A stretch of DNA of 64,000 bases from Theropithecus gelada (GCF_003255815.1 NC_037680.1:10744564-10808563); one strand, 5' to 3'. Counted from the first letter of the stretch, positions 26,140 to 37,309 are shown. The notes: generated from the letters alone by a model not told the origin. A program made the numbers and translations.

Positions 26140-26648
26140 GGCTGATTGTTGTGACATTGGCCGTATGCTGGATGCCCAACCAGATTCGGAGGATCATGGC
26201 TGCAGCCAAACCCAAGCACGACTGGACGAGGTCCTACTTCCGGGCGTACATGATCCTCCTCCCCTTCTCGGACACGTTCTTCTACCTCAGCTCGGTCATC
26301 AACCCGCTCCTGTACACGGTGTCCTCGCAGCAGTTTCGGCGGGTGTTCGTGCAGGTGCTGTGCTGCCGCCTGTCGCTGCAGCACGCCAACCACGAGAAGC
26401 GCCTGCGCGCCCACGCGCACTCCTCGACGGACAGCGCCCGCTTCATGCAGCGCCCGCTGCTCTTCGTCGCGTCCTGGCGCCAGTCCTCTGCAAGGAGAAC
26501 TAAGAAGGTTTTCTTAAGCACTTTTCAGAGTGAGGCCGAACCCCAGTCTAAGTCCCAGCCATTGAATCTCGAGTCACTAGAGCCCAACTCAGGCACGAAA
26601 CCAGCCGATTCTGCTGCAGAGAATGGTTTTCAGGAGCATGAAGTTTGA
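26140..26648 (+). CDS. GPR39: GPR39, last coding exon (TM6, TM7, C-terminal tail)
   Basis: GPR39 is a class A G-protein-coupled receptor of the ghrelin/neurotensin receptor group that acts at the plasma membrane as a Zn2+ sensor. The exon follows a pyrimidine-rich tract and CAG at 26137-26139. It begins with two bases of a split codon and encodes 168 full residues before TGA at 26646-26648. Visible motifs are the TM6 CWxP (CWMP, exon residues 9-12), the TM7 NPxxY (NPLLY, residues 53-57), a helix-8 stretch QQFRRVF followed by a CC pair that could be palmitoylated, and a Ser/Arg-rich tail ending in EHEV. Asp27 of the exon matches human Asp313, a residue linked in the literature to Zn2+ responses. 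The first coding exon (TM1-TM5) lies outside the window. Compared with the human protein from memory, the tail has several substitutions and one extra residue. Family identity is very secure; species is not. Confidence 0.96.
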
Positions 26649-26912
26649 ATGAATGTCAAGCGAGGGAGCCTTGAGTGGGAACTGGCCCTCCTCCCCCAAG
26701 AAAACGTCACCCTCACTCTGCAGTCTCAAAGTATGCCCCCATCAGGGATGGAATGGACACTGGAGGCTTTGCAAAAGGCAGATGCCCAGCTCAGTGACTT
26801 CTAAGGGCTGACTCTGCCAGCATGGCCTTGACCCTGGTTACACAGACATGGGGGTGAACTTTCACTCCACCTCCTTCCTTGAAGTACATACTGACAATTC
26901 AGCCAGACTGAA

Positions 26913-26918
26913 TTTATT
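26913..26918 (-). terminator. Proximal LYPD1 polyadenylation signal (AATAAA, minus strand)
   Basis: The plus strand reads TTTATT here, 167 bases past the LYPD1 stop. It lies within the presumed GPR39 3' UTR, so the two transcripts would overlap by at least about 100 bases even if both use their nearest signals. Confidence 0.5.
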
Positions 26919-26990
26919 CAGAATGCTTTACACTGCCTCATTGTTTGCACAGGAACAAAGAGAGAACATGGACTCCCGCTCCCTACCCAG

Positions 26991-26996
26991 AATAAA
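26991..26996 (+). terminator. Candidate GPR39 polyadenylation signal AATAAA
   Basis: Canonical hexamer 343 bases after the GPR39 stop codon, followed 20-50 bases later by a G-rich run. It lies inside the presumed LYPD1 3' UTR on the other strand. Confidence 0.55.
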
Positions 26997-27084
26997 ACGA
27001 CACCCAGAAGAAACTCAGGGAGGTGGGGGGTTGGGGGCGAGGGCTGGAAGAACAATGCGGGAGGGGGTGGCATCTCCTTCAGCT

Positions 27085-27320
27085 TCAGCAGTGTGCCGAG
27101 AAGAGGGCTAATTTGAGGAGCAGGATCGTGGTGGGGAGCCCTGGCCTGAGGGCCGAGGCAGAACTTCCCCTTTTCTTGGGCCTTGGCCCGTTGCAAAGAG
27201 GGGTGTTGCAGCAGCTGATGCACACTGAGTTCAGTTTCCCTGGCGAGCAGAAGGACTGGTACCCGGCAGAGGCGATGAGACAAGCCGCTGATGACGCACA
27301 GGATTTGCGGTACATGATCC
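27085..27320 (-). CDS. LYPD1: LYPD1 exon 3: second half of Ly6 domain and GPI-anchor signal
   Basis: This is the last coding exon of LYPD1 (Lynx2), a small GPI-anchored Ly6/uPAR protein that binds and damps neuronal nicotinic acetylcholine receptors. It starts after TTGCAG on the minus strand, completes the split Gly64 codon, and encodes residues 65-141 before TGA at 27085-27087. It carries Cys71, 77, 88, 97, 100, 101 and 106, the last three in the CCNTPLCN signature that closes Ly6 domains. A basic linker (PKKR) and a hydrophobic C-terminus (about residues 125-141) follow, as expected for a GPI-attachment signal. Joined with the other two exons the coding sequence is 426 bases, 141 codons plus stop, the normal family length. 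It lies tail to tail with GPR39. Two residues in the hydrophobic tail seem to differ from human (from memory). Confidence 0.96.
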
Positions 27321-27572
27321 CTGCAACACAGACCCAAAGGAGCCGAGTTAATGTGCACTGGCAAAAAAGATACCTGTCCCTCTGTCCAAATCCAAATGGA
27401 CGGCTCTTCCTTACTCCTCCCCCAGCCCAGAGACTTGGTGAGGCCAGGGAGGTGCTTCGGATTGTCTCACTGATACTCAAAACACACAAGACAGATGGTG
27501 AAAGAGACAGGCACTATTTCATTAGTTTTAACCAACCTGTTCCAAAAGCTATTTGAGATGCCAATACCAGTG

Positions 27573-27578
27573 AATAAA
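27573..27578 (+). terminator. Alternative distal AATAAA for GPR39
   Basis: Canonical hexamer beyond the LYPD1 exon 3 acceptor. A transcript ending here would be antisense to the whole last coding exon of LYPD1 and to its 3' splice site. Confidence 0.3.
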
Positions 27579-27631
27579 GACCTGTTAAAATGTAGGTCTG
27601 TGTAAGTCAGAGTTCACATTGTGTACAAGGC

Positions 27632-27653
27632 AGGTTTTTTTTTTTTTTTTTTT
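27632..27653 (+). repeat. Poly(T) tract
   Basis: About 21 T residues between the two distal GPR39 polyadenylation candidates, in LYPD1 intron 2. Confidence 0.9.
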
Positions 27654-28119
27654 TGGTTCAAACTGTCTCATGCCAGTGAGGACCACAAGCAGTGCTTCTA
27701 GATCTTATCTCTGTTATTGCTTTATAAACGGTCTCAGAGGGATGGCTCTCAGCTATGTGTTGATGAAATCCTGAGGTTCTGTGAAGACAGACCAAATCCC
27801 CAAGGGGAATAAATATATTCCTACTGAAGGGATGGACACACCTGGCTGTGTGTCCCTCTCAGTCTTAATTCTCAGATGCTCTGCCCTCAGGACACATGGC
27901 CATCTGCCAAGCCAGCACCACGCAGCTAGCACTCAGTGACACACACTGGGTGCAAAAAGGAGTGTCCCAAGACGAACTAGGGGGCCTGTCTCAAAGAGCA
28001 TGTGTGGCCTGTCAAGCTGCAGTATAGTCATCAAATTAGGGTGTCTTAATCATTTGATTTCTTAAAGGTGGAAGTTTACTCAATTCAAATAATACTAGCT
28101 GAACTTATTTAAGGGCTTT

Positions 28120-28345
28120 CCTTAATAGTCTCTCAGGCACTATTTAGAGTGCCTGAGAGCTGTAGTGTGTCAGCTTCTTCACTACCCCAAGCAACCCTCC
28201 GAGGGAGGCCCTCGTGATCACTACCATTTTACAGATGCAAAGCCTCTGGGCCAGAGAGATTCAGTAACTTGCCCAAGGTCACAGGAAGTGGAGCAGCTGG
28301 GATTTGAAGCCAGCATTCTGGCTCCATGCTGTCAAGACTGTGTTA
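28120..28345 (-). repeat. MIR (antisense)
   Basis: Contains CCATTTTACAGATGCAAAGCCTC, AGTAACTTGCCCAAGGTCACAGGAAGTGGAGCAGCTGGGATTTGAAGCC. Confidence 0.8.
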
Positions 28346-28455
28346 CTGTATAGCAGCAAACTGGATTACCAATTAACCACAAAAATGGTGGGGATATTTT
28401 AGGGGGAGGGGGCTTTAGTCTGAAGATAGCTTTTGTTGTGTGGATATGTATGTGG

Positions 28456-28774
28456 TTTTTTTTTTTTTTTTTAAATAAGACAGTCTTGCTCTGTTGCCCA
28501 GGCTGTAGTGCAGTGGTGCCATCTTGGCTCACTGCAAGCTCCGCCTCCCAGGTTCACACCATTCTCCTGCGGTTCACACCATTCTCCTGCCTCAGCCTCC
28601 CTGGTAGCTGGGACTACAGGCACCCAACACCACACTGGCTAATTTTTTGTATTTTTCAGTAGAGATGGGGTTTCGCCGTGTTAGCCAGGATGGTCTCAAT
28701 CTCCTGACCTTGTGATCTGCCCGCCTCGGCCTCCCAAAGTGCTGGATTACAGGCGTGAGCCACCGCACCCAGCC
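28456..28774 (-). mobile_element. Alu (antisense) with an internal 20-bp duplication
   Basis: Reverse Alu from the T-tail to ...GCACCCAGCC. The 20-base unit at 28551-28570 is repeated exactly at 28571-28590. ATATGTATGTGG / ATATATGTGGC flank it. Confidence 0.93.
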
Positions 28775-29860
28775 ATATATGTGGCTATTTTAATTATTTT
28801 TTTTTGGACAGATAATATTTAATACTAAAGCTAGACTTAGAATTCAGGTCTTAATCCTGTTTGCTGCCTTGCACAGCTGAGGGATATAGCATCCTACTAG
28901 TAACCGGGTCTCCTTACCCACTCATTTCCTACAAGTGTATGGGCAGGTGTGGTTTTGGTTTTGGTTTTTGCTCCCTCCTCCTTGAGAATTGCCACTTTGG
29001 GTGCTGTAGAAACAGTAAGGAATGAAACTGCCTAGAACTTCCAAGCGGGAGGTAAAGAAGTACTTTAGATTTACCTTAAAACATGCAATTTTATGTCATT
29101 TTTCCCCCTCTAACTGCATGTTTGTAGGGACTGATTTTCTAAGACCATTACAAAATCCTGGAAGGTGGCTGCTCTGGTAAGCTAGAGCCGAGGTACAGAG
29201 GATGCCTGTATCTATGTGTGGGAGGCACTGTTTGATTTCTAAGCAATACACTTCAGGGCATTGCCCATTTATAGATGTCCCATAGTCTCTACATTTGCCA
29301 TCCATGGCCCTTTTTAGGAAATCATTCTACTCTTTTTATTCCTAAGTATGAAAAACACTAACTGGCATTTATTTGCCACTTCCTCTACAATGAAGTTTTT
29401 TTCTTTAAGTGAATTTTTAAACTTAAAAACTTACTGAATATATTTTTCTCTTTAAAAGAAAGTCAGTAGTGTGAAAATGGCCGTTGAGTACCCCTGCCAG
29501 GTCCAGGCCCTCCACCGTGCCCCTGGAGGCAGATGCTGTCATCAGTGTGGCGTGCCTTCTTCCAGGCTGGTTTCTCTACAGTTACATATATGCCCACGGA
29601 GAAATTAGGTCCGTGTGTTCGCACACATTTGTTAACAGTATCACAACCTATATGCTACTCTGCAATTTGCATTTTTATTCAGTGACATGGCTGGGAGCTT
29701 ATTTTTAAGGCGAACTTTGCAAGGTCAAGGATCAGTGATGAGGTAGGTTAGTTGGATACATAGTGTATGTCATTATGAAGAGATGGACTAACGGAGCCAT
29801 AATCTTTACAGCTGCTGAGACCCTCATATGTCATTAGTCAGAAACAATTTATCTTCATAA

Positions 29861-29909
29861 GTGGCACCATCTCTGCTCACTGAAAGTTCAGCCTCCTGGG
29901 TTCACGCCC
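29861..29909 (-). mobile_element. Short isolated Alu scrap
   Basis: About 48 bases match the internal Alu segment (GTGGCACCATCTCTGCTCACTG... to TTCACGCC) in reverse orientation, but no Alu sequence lies on either side. Confidence 0.6.
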
Positions 29910-31039
29910 GGGAGAGGTACAAGCTCTCAAGTTGGTGGTTCATGAACTGAGGGCACCACAATGAGGTTTTCTGAAGGGGAAGGTTGACAGCTCCATAAGA
30001 AAAGGGGCATTTACTAAATGTTCCAAGAGGGAAGAAAAAGAAAGGTATCTGAGGTCAGATAGGTGTGTCCATTGCCAGGATGGCTGCTCCAGGCCAGGCA
30101 TCCTGAGGAGGCCCAAGGGCCATCAGGCTTCTAGGCATGAGGGCCATGAGGCTCAGGGTAGCTGTGGGCTCCTATGAGCCTCCCTTGCTTAAGGTCTAAG
30201 TCTGGAAACTGGCACGAGAGATGCTTTGGGTGAGACTGGATGTGATTTTAAGAGGTTTCTAACCAGATGAAAGGAAATGCGGAGCTAGGCATCAAGGTAA
30301 GTGACAGGCAACTGGCTGGTGTCGGGCTATGGAGGAGCTGACTTTGGAGATATTCAAGAAGAAAAAGTGTGCCAGTTCTAAACTGGACAGTGGCAGAGGA
30401 AGCAGGTAGGAGTTGTGGTGCTAATAGAAATTGGGAAATTTGAGATTAAAGAGGGCTTTCAGAAAACAAAGGCATTTTACTTATCCTTTTGATGAAAATT
30501 CCTGTGGTGGAAATAACACAGTGCCTCCTTTGAGAGAGGTGGGATGGGGCCGAGTGGTGAGGCTGGGGCAGAGGGACTGATATGTGGAAAGGCTGATGTT
30601 TGCAGTCTGCAAAGAGGTGGAAATAAGCCACCTCTCCCACGGCTTCAGATAAAGAAAAACTGTCCAGGTTCGTTGTAGGCACTTCAGCGGGCAGGCTGGC
30701 GTGGGAACGGAGGTCCAAGGACAAACGGGGATGGTTTTGGGGAATGCTGAGAGCTGCCCTGTGAGGAACATGTGATTGAAGACCACACAGGCTGCTAGGT
30801 AGCTTTAAGAATGCCCTTGGGGTTTAGACACGAATGGCTGCCTGCACTGATGCAACTGGTGAAGAAAGCCACAGGAGAGACTCGGAGGCACCTAGGAAGA
30901 GGGGGGTATAGAATAAAGACTCACACTGGAAGGAAATAAGGAATGCTGCCAGGCGGGGAGGGGCCCAATGAGGACTTAGAACTCCTGAACAGTTCCATCA
31001 TTCACATGCTTAGGATAAATTCCAGGTAGATCTAAGATT

Positions 31040-31880
31040 TAAATGTTGGGGGGAAAGAAACCCATAAAAGTACTAAACGACACTTTGGAACCTTGAGAGT
31101 TTTATGTAAGAGTTGTAAAAGCTATTCTATGACACAACACCCAGAAGCCATTACAGAAAATACTGAAAAATTACACTATACACATATACACACAAACTCT
31201 GCCTATTGAAATCCCTATATGTAGGATTAAAAAAACAAGTGAAATATTTGAAAAAATAATTGTAATTCCAATCACAAAGCAGGTTTCCTTAATATGTAAA
31301 AAGGTCCTAGAAATCTGTAAGGAATAAATAATCAGTAAGGAATAAATAACTCATTAGAAAAATAGAGAAAGCAAATGAACAGACAGTTCACAGGAAAAGA
31401 AACAGAGCTTTGAAACACATGAAAAAATACCCTCTCGTATCATAAGAAGAATGCAAATTACAACTACACTGAGATGTCACTATTTATCACTTGGGCAGAG
31501 ATTTAAAAGTTTATTATGAACACTGTGTTAAAAGTGTATTATAAACACTGCGTGAGTCTTAGAAAAAGGTCCTTTCCCACATTGTTGGTTAGGAGAGTAA
31601 ATAGGTATAATTTCCATGAAGGCAATGTGGCAATAGCTATCAACATTGCAAATGCATGTACTCTGTGACCTGGCAATTCCACTTTTATGTATGTATCCTA
31701 CAGACATATTCACATACATACACAATGACTGTACACAAGGTTATTCATGGTAGAGTACAGTGTCATGGCAAAAGAAAAGACCATCACTCTATCCATCACC
31801 AGGGCACTGGTAAACTTCCAGTGTCTTATTGGCACAATGCAATTCCACAAAGCCACAGAAAAAGATACTGAGTTTAAAAC
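31040..31880 (+). mobile_element. Old LINE-1 3' fragment (L1M type)
   Basis: Contains GGAAAAGAAACAGAGC, GGCAATGTGGCAATAGCTATC, CCTGGCAATTCCACTTTTATG and ACAAGGTTATTCATGG, a diverged L1M 3' region. Similar L1 text appears to resume near 32220-32440, with a T-tract and a MIR in between. Confidence 0.65.
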
Positions 31881-31922
31881 AAAGCAAAGTATGTCTGGAC
31901 AGTTCCTTTCTTCCTTTTCTCT

Positions 31923-31924
<2 letters not shown>

Positions 31925-31961
<37 letters not shown>
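31925..31961 (+). repeat. Poly(T) tract, 37 bases
   Basis: An uninterrupted T-run not attached to an Alu body; it separates an L1 fragment from a MIR. Confidence 0.95.
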
Positions 31962-31965
<4 letters not shown>

Positions 31966-31989
31966 GAGTTTCTTTCTTACTATGCTTCA

Positions 31990-32205
31990 GATGCAGTTTT
32001 AAGAGCTTTATGAATATTAACTCATTTAATCTTTGTAGTAACTCTAGCAGTAATCCTCATTTTGCAAGTGGGGAAACTGAGGCAAAAATAGGGTATGTAA
32101 TTTGCTTAGGGGCCATTCAGGTAATATGTAGTGGAGCTGGGATTTAAGCCCAGGAGATCTGGATTTATAATCTATACTGTTAACCATTATACTACACTGC
32201 CTACC
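31990..32205 (-). repeat. MIR (antisense)
   Basis: Contains TTAACTCATTTAATCTTTGTAG, CATTTTGCAAGTGGGGAAACTGAGGC and GGAGCTGGGATTTAAGCCCAGG, ending TTAACCATTATACTACACTGCC. It sits directly after a 37-T tract. Confidence 0.8.
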
Positions 32206-35142
32206 ATGCTATAACATGCATCCATTGGGGAAAATAAAAATTAAACACACATTTTGCATGCATATGCAGAAAAATTTATGGAAGAATACACAAAAAAGAT
32301 AACATTGGTTGTCTCTGGTGTGAGATTCTACGTGGCCACAGGAGAGGAGTGGGACAAAACTTTTGACCCTTTCTTACCATTTAAAATCAGAACCATGAGA
32401 GTCAAGTATCATTTTTAAAATGACGTAAATAAACACCCCCAATGAACCATCCTCAAATGGCTTCTTTCTCAGTGTAGTACAAGTTCCTTCCTAGCTGTGT
32501 CCACCAGAGGGCTCTAGGGAATGACACTCTGAAGAAAAGAGCCACCAGGAGCTGCCCCAAAGTCCAAGTCTCAGGGTCACAGGGCAGGGGTACTTGTGCC
32601 TGTGGTTCTCTCCGCTTTTCCTTTAACCCAGACCCCATGAGATCAGGTCTGAGCCTGAGGGAAGAGGAGCTGTGAGTAAAACAAGGGCCTTGTCATGGAC
32701 TGCTGGTGGGAGCAGACTGGCATAAGGGCAGACAGAAGGATCCATAATTCAAAATGTATAAATCCAACAGTACCACTCGTCACCATGTACCTTCAAAACA
32801 AAACACACTTTCACATCCTTAATAGGAAAAAGGTACATTTATACTATACATGGTAAGCAGCAGTTGAAGAAAAGTACAGAGCTCTATTCTGATCTGGAAG
32901 GTTCTCAATGACAGTTCCAGAATGATAGTTAAGTATACCATTTAAGAAAGAAACCACAAAGCAATACAATACGTGCTCCAGTGCTGTGTCTGCAGGGGGA
33001 TGTCTGTGCACACACCTAAGTGTGTGAGTTGCCATCTTTAAGTCATACCACCGCAAGAGGTCCAGAGGCAATGCACCAAACAGTGTGGTCCCTTTAGGGC
33101 TGGGTGGTAGTCAGGAACCACTTTTAATTGTTTGACAGGGGTCCACAACACGATGACACATCTCTGAAACATGAGATAGGTCTGGCAAAGAACACCATGG
33201 TTCAGCACAACTGCAGCAGCAACATGGGCAGTAAGGGATGGCTGGCTTCTAGCTGGACATGGGCCCGGTTTCCCTGAACCTTCATGGCTGGCCTCAGAAA
33301 CCACCACTGCCGGGTTAGGGTAGGAGAAGGTCATGACCAAGAACAGGGGAGGGACACCATTTGGAGACTTCCCCAAAGAGCTGAGAGATGCTTCCTGCCT
33401 TTCTTCCCTGCATGATTTTTCTCTTAATCGCTTCTAATACACTACATATTTTACTAATGTGTCTTTATTAATAGAATGTAAGCTCCAGCAATCAGAACAG
33501 TGCCTGGCACATAACGACACAAGTATTTACCAAAGGAATCAATGAGTAAATGAAGGGAAGAAAAGGAGATGACAGAAGCAAAGCGGATTATTTGAAGGAG
33601 GTCCGGAGGTGCTTTTCTGACTGGTTTTGAGTAGGACTTTATTCCTAGGCTGGTGTCGCCTGGGTAACAGAGGTTACATAAAGCTACAATTCACCTCCAG
33701 GCCTTGGTTGACAAAGGCAGAACTGTGAGAGGCTCTGATCTTAGTTAACGCAGATGCAGACCCAGAGCTAGAAGTCTCCACTGGTGGATGAAGAGCTGTC
33801 CATCAAACGTGGCTTGGATAATCCCAGCTTGGACCAGCTCCCAGCCGCTCCACCCTGCAGGGGCAGAGATGTGTCCTGCCAAGGCCAAGTCATTTCTCAC
33901 GGCTCTAATCCACAGACCAGGAGTGTGCCCGTGGAACACACCACCCACTATCACCAAATTAATCAAGCCACCCAGCGTTTAAAACTTTAATCCTCTTTAA
34001 GTCTTTAGAGAGGTGATGGCCTCCTGGGGGCTCTTGGATTGAGACGGGTGGCTACGCGTGCTTGCTTTAAAAACACCACAAATTGTTCTCCCCGAGGAAG
34101 TCATTCGTATTAATCTGCCTTATTTATTTGGATGTGAATGATGGGCATGCCAAGGAATGAAGGAAAGGATAAATAAAATACTGAGGTTCCTTCCCAGGCA
34201 CTTCATTCCACTGTAGCCGTTGTACCTATTCCCTGGGATCCAAGAAATCAGACTATAAAGGAATTGACAGTCTCAGGAGTTCTGTTGAAAAGGTAGATGT
34301 GGAAATAAGGAAAAACAGACTGGATCGTCTGTACCCTACGCACTGGAATTAAATATAAATTTGGATAGAAATGCATCCAAATCGATGCCACAAAAATACT
34401 TCTGCGCCATTGTCTGTTCTCCCTGCTTTACAGACATTAGAAATGATCCTTCCATGTTAAATGGACTAATAGGAGTAAAGCCCCTGGTGAGGGGGGTTCT
34501 TTTGTTATGTATTATTTGATAACATGTATGTGAGTTATGAAGCACAGTCATAAAAGGAACACTTGTAAATCCTCCATCAGTCTAAGAACTAGAATTTCAT
34601 CAACTGTTGTAATCGTTTTACAACAATCTCACAGTCTTGTACTCTTACCTTTCCCAAGAGTTAACTGCAATGCTAATTTCATAATTTTTTTTAAAGAAGG
34701 TGATTGTAGACTCAGATTTAAGACTTTAGGATTTCTGTTTTCACATGTCATGCTCCTTCTAATCATTTTGCTGAAAATGACTTTCCATGTCGTAAATGAT
34801 ACACATTTTGATTGGATTGGCTTTTAGGAGCCTTGTCCACACACAAGATGGTACCTTAACTATTACTAGAGAAGTTTCATGAAGGAAATTCTTAGTTCAG
34901 ATTGTTGTCAAAACTCTGCTGTTTTCCCATTGTTTAAACTCTGCTGTTAGTAACTCCCCAAATATCAGTCGCTAGAAAGTCTTTGTATCCCTAACACTTA
35001 GAATAATGCTTGGAACTTGGTAAATGTTCAGCAAATGTCCATATTTAATAATTTAATAAATGTCATAGAAAAACTTCAAGCAGATGATTGTTTCCATACC
35101 ATTTAAGATCACTTTGACAATGTGAGGTGAAATATGTGTGTG

Positions 35143-35200
35143 TATATATATAAAATATACATATATACACATATATATACACATATATACACACATATTT
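35143..35200 (+). repeat. TA/CA-rich low-complexity repeat
   Basis: Alternating TATATA and CACATA units; alternating purine-pyrimidine DNA. Confidence 0.85.
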
Positions 35201-36733
35201 TTAAAGCTATGAATTATATGAAGCCCCTAGCAAGTGAATCAGATCCATGATGTGGGTTGGTTCATGGAGCATTTTCTGACTCATGCCCTTCATTCGTACA
35301 AGTAGTTGTGATTGAATTCACATACACCACGTCACTTAATTCAGAGGGGATGGTAATGTCAATAAAGACTGATTTGCTGATGTTTAAAATTACTGACTCC
35401 GCTTTCCCCCACAGCTTTAAACACTCTGTCCTTGTTCCTCTTGGACTATATTTGGGCCACTTCTTAGCAGATGCATTAGTTTTGCATTCAGGTGGAAGAA
35501 GACCAGAGGCAAGCCAGGAGGTGAGGCAGAAGGAGGGAGGAAGAAAGAAGTTTTAGAAGTTGATGTGGATTCTGAATGGCCCCTGTCTTCTTCCTTGCAG
35601 CAAGCACTTCATCAGGCATCTGGCTTGCTTTAGAGGGCTGAATTATTGATTACATGGGGGAAAGAAGAAAGATGGTGTTTTCTCTTTGTTTGAATCCAGC
35701 CCTTTCTGCTTGTTCCTAACACACAGCTGGGTCACCACAGCTTGAGTGGGTTGAATAAAAAACACCTGAAACAACCTTGCTAGAGGTAAGTCTGGCGCAG
35801 CAGTGGTCTCAGCTTTGGAATTCCACATTACTGAGAGTTAGAACGTGGTTCCCGGGCCAGCATCCTGACCCAGAAGCCTGAAGGTTGACCTGTCTGCTGG
35901 CAGACAGGTACAAAAACTCTTTAGTGTCCTGAATCACTGATGCGGTGCCATCCTTTTGAAAACAAGGCTACTTCATCAAAGTTCTTTGCCACATACTTCA
36001 CTAAAGGCAGTCCCTTGGTGAAGGTGCACCCAGGCCCCAGGTAAGCGCAGTGTTAGAACCCCACCGGGCAAGAACAGCTCAAGGGGTGCTTTCCAGGCAT
36101 TCATTCCTTGCAGAAGAATTACCTGGGCATTCCTTAAATATACAGATTCCTGGAAGCACCTACAGGTGGATCTAACACTGGTCGCCTAAACTTCCAAATT
36201 ATTGCACTGGGGAGGGAAAGAGCACATCCTGGCTGTAACTGCAAGTTTTAATTTATCCAAGGAGAAGTATTTTTTCTAACAGCAAAGATTTCATTATACA
36301 TTACAGCCTGGCTCCCGTTCTGTGGTTGGGACTTGGGGAGGCCTCCGAACACCCTCTGAGGATCCACTGCTAAGGAGGGGGAGAGATGAGTCCGTTTCCT
36401 CTTCATTGCTTCCCAGGCTCCGTCGTCTTCACACCCATTTCCTTTCTAAACCCATTGTCAAAACTGACCTGTTCTATCAGCCCCCTTAGAGGACAGGCTT
36501 CCCCTATGTACCTGCCCTCCACGGACTCAACTGTCAAGGGCATAGCTGTTCATTGTACACGATTGAGCTCATAGGTGGGGTGACCAGGTGAGAAGTCCAG
36601 GACACTCCTGCAGGTGACATTGCTAGTTGGACTACTGCACACTAAGACGGTTTCCTCCCTTTGGCCCTTTAATATCCCACGGGGGTGGCTTTTCATGTTC
36701 AAAACCTATAGTGTATACAGTATATTTCTATTC

Positions 36734-36916
36734 CAAGGGTGGGCACACTTTTTCGGTGAAGGGCTAGACAGCAAAGATTTTGGTCTTTGCAGGCCAAATG
36801 CTCTGTCAGAATCCAATATCTGGATTTTGATACTGTATCATAGAAGCAGCCATAGACAGTACATAAACAAATGGGTGTGGCTGTTGCACTAAAACTTTAT
36901 TTACAGAAATACACTT
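36734..36916 (+). mobile_element. hAT-Charlie non-autonomous element (MER1/MER30-like), left part
   Basis: Contains GTGAAGGGCTAGACAGCAAAGATTTTGG, CAGCCATAGACAGTACATAAACAAATGGG and AAAACTTTATTTACAGAAATAC, typical of this element. It is interrupted by an LTR and resumes at 37310. I cannot fix the exact subfamily. Confidence 0.75.
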
Positions 36917-37309
36917 CATTAGTCTGCATAGGCTGGCATACCAAAATACCAGACTGTGTAGCTTAAACAACAGAAATGAATTTTCTCATGGTTCGGGAGA
37001 CTGCAAGTTAAAAATCGAGTTTCCAGGAAATTTGGTTTCTGGTGAAGGCTCTCTTCCTAGCTTGTGGGTGACCCCTTCTCTCTGTGTCCTCACATGGCCT
37101 TTCCTCTGTGTGTGCACAGAAAGCGAGCTCCCCCTCTCTCTCCAGGTGAATCTCCCTATTTTATAAAGACCCTGTTCCCATCAGGCCAGGGCCTTGTTCT
37201 CATGACCTCATCTAACCTTAATTATCTCCCAAGGCCCCATCTCCAAATACCATCACATTGGGGATTAGGACTGCAATACATGAATTGTGGACACAACTCA
37301 ATCATAGCA
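36917..37309 (-). mobile_element. MaLR LTR (MLT1-like) inserted in a DNA transposon
   Basis: Reverse MLT1-type LTR from ATTAGTCTGCATAGG to CAATCATAGCA. Both flanks are halves of one hAT-type element, so the LTR is the younger insertion. Confidence 0.85.

Larger units (their letters stand above)
26649..27015 (+). other. GPR39: GPR39 3' UTR, shortest form (end inferred)
   Basis: This follows the GPR39 stop codon. The first AATAAA on the plus strand is at 26991-26996, and a strongly G-rich stretch at 27017-27050 would suit a downstream polyadenylation element, so cleavage near 27010-27016 is plausible. Further AATAAA signals at 27573-27578 and 27808-27813 could give longer 3' UTRs running antisense through the last LYPD1 coding exon. 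Which signals are used cannot be told from sequence. Confidence 0.55.
26890..27084 (-). other. LYPD1: LYPD1 3' UTR, proximal form (end inferred)
   Basis: This is sequence after the LYPD1 stop on the minus strand. The first minus-strand AATAAA is at 26913-26918, with a GT/G-rich stretch beyond, so a short 3' UTR ending near 26890-26900 is plausible. A longer form ending at the AATAAA cluster around 26064-26074 would cover the whole GPR39 coding exon in antisense. Published work on GPR39 describes LYPD1 as its antisense neighbour, which agrees with this layout. Confidence 0.55.

Noticed and set aside
26076..26521. Open frames antisense to or out of frame with GPR39 exon 2
   Set aside because: They are shadow frames of a GC-rich coding exon. 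The true frame carries the CWxP and NPxxY motifs and the known C-terminus.
27023..27556. 177-residue plus-strand frame across the LYPD1 last exon
   Set aside because: It is the mirror of the LYPD1 coding strand and the surrounding region; no recognised domain, and GPR39 ends upstream.
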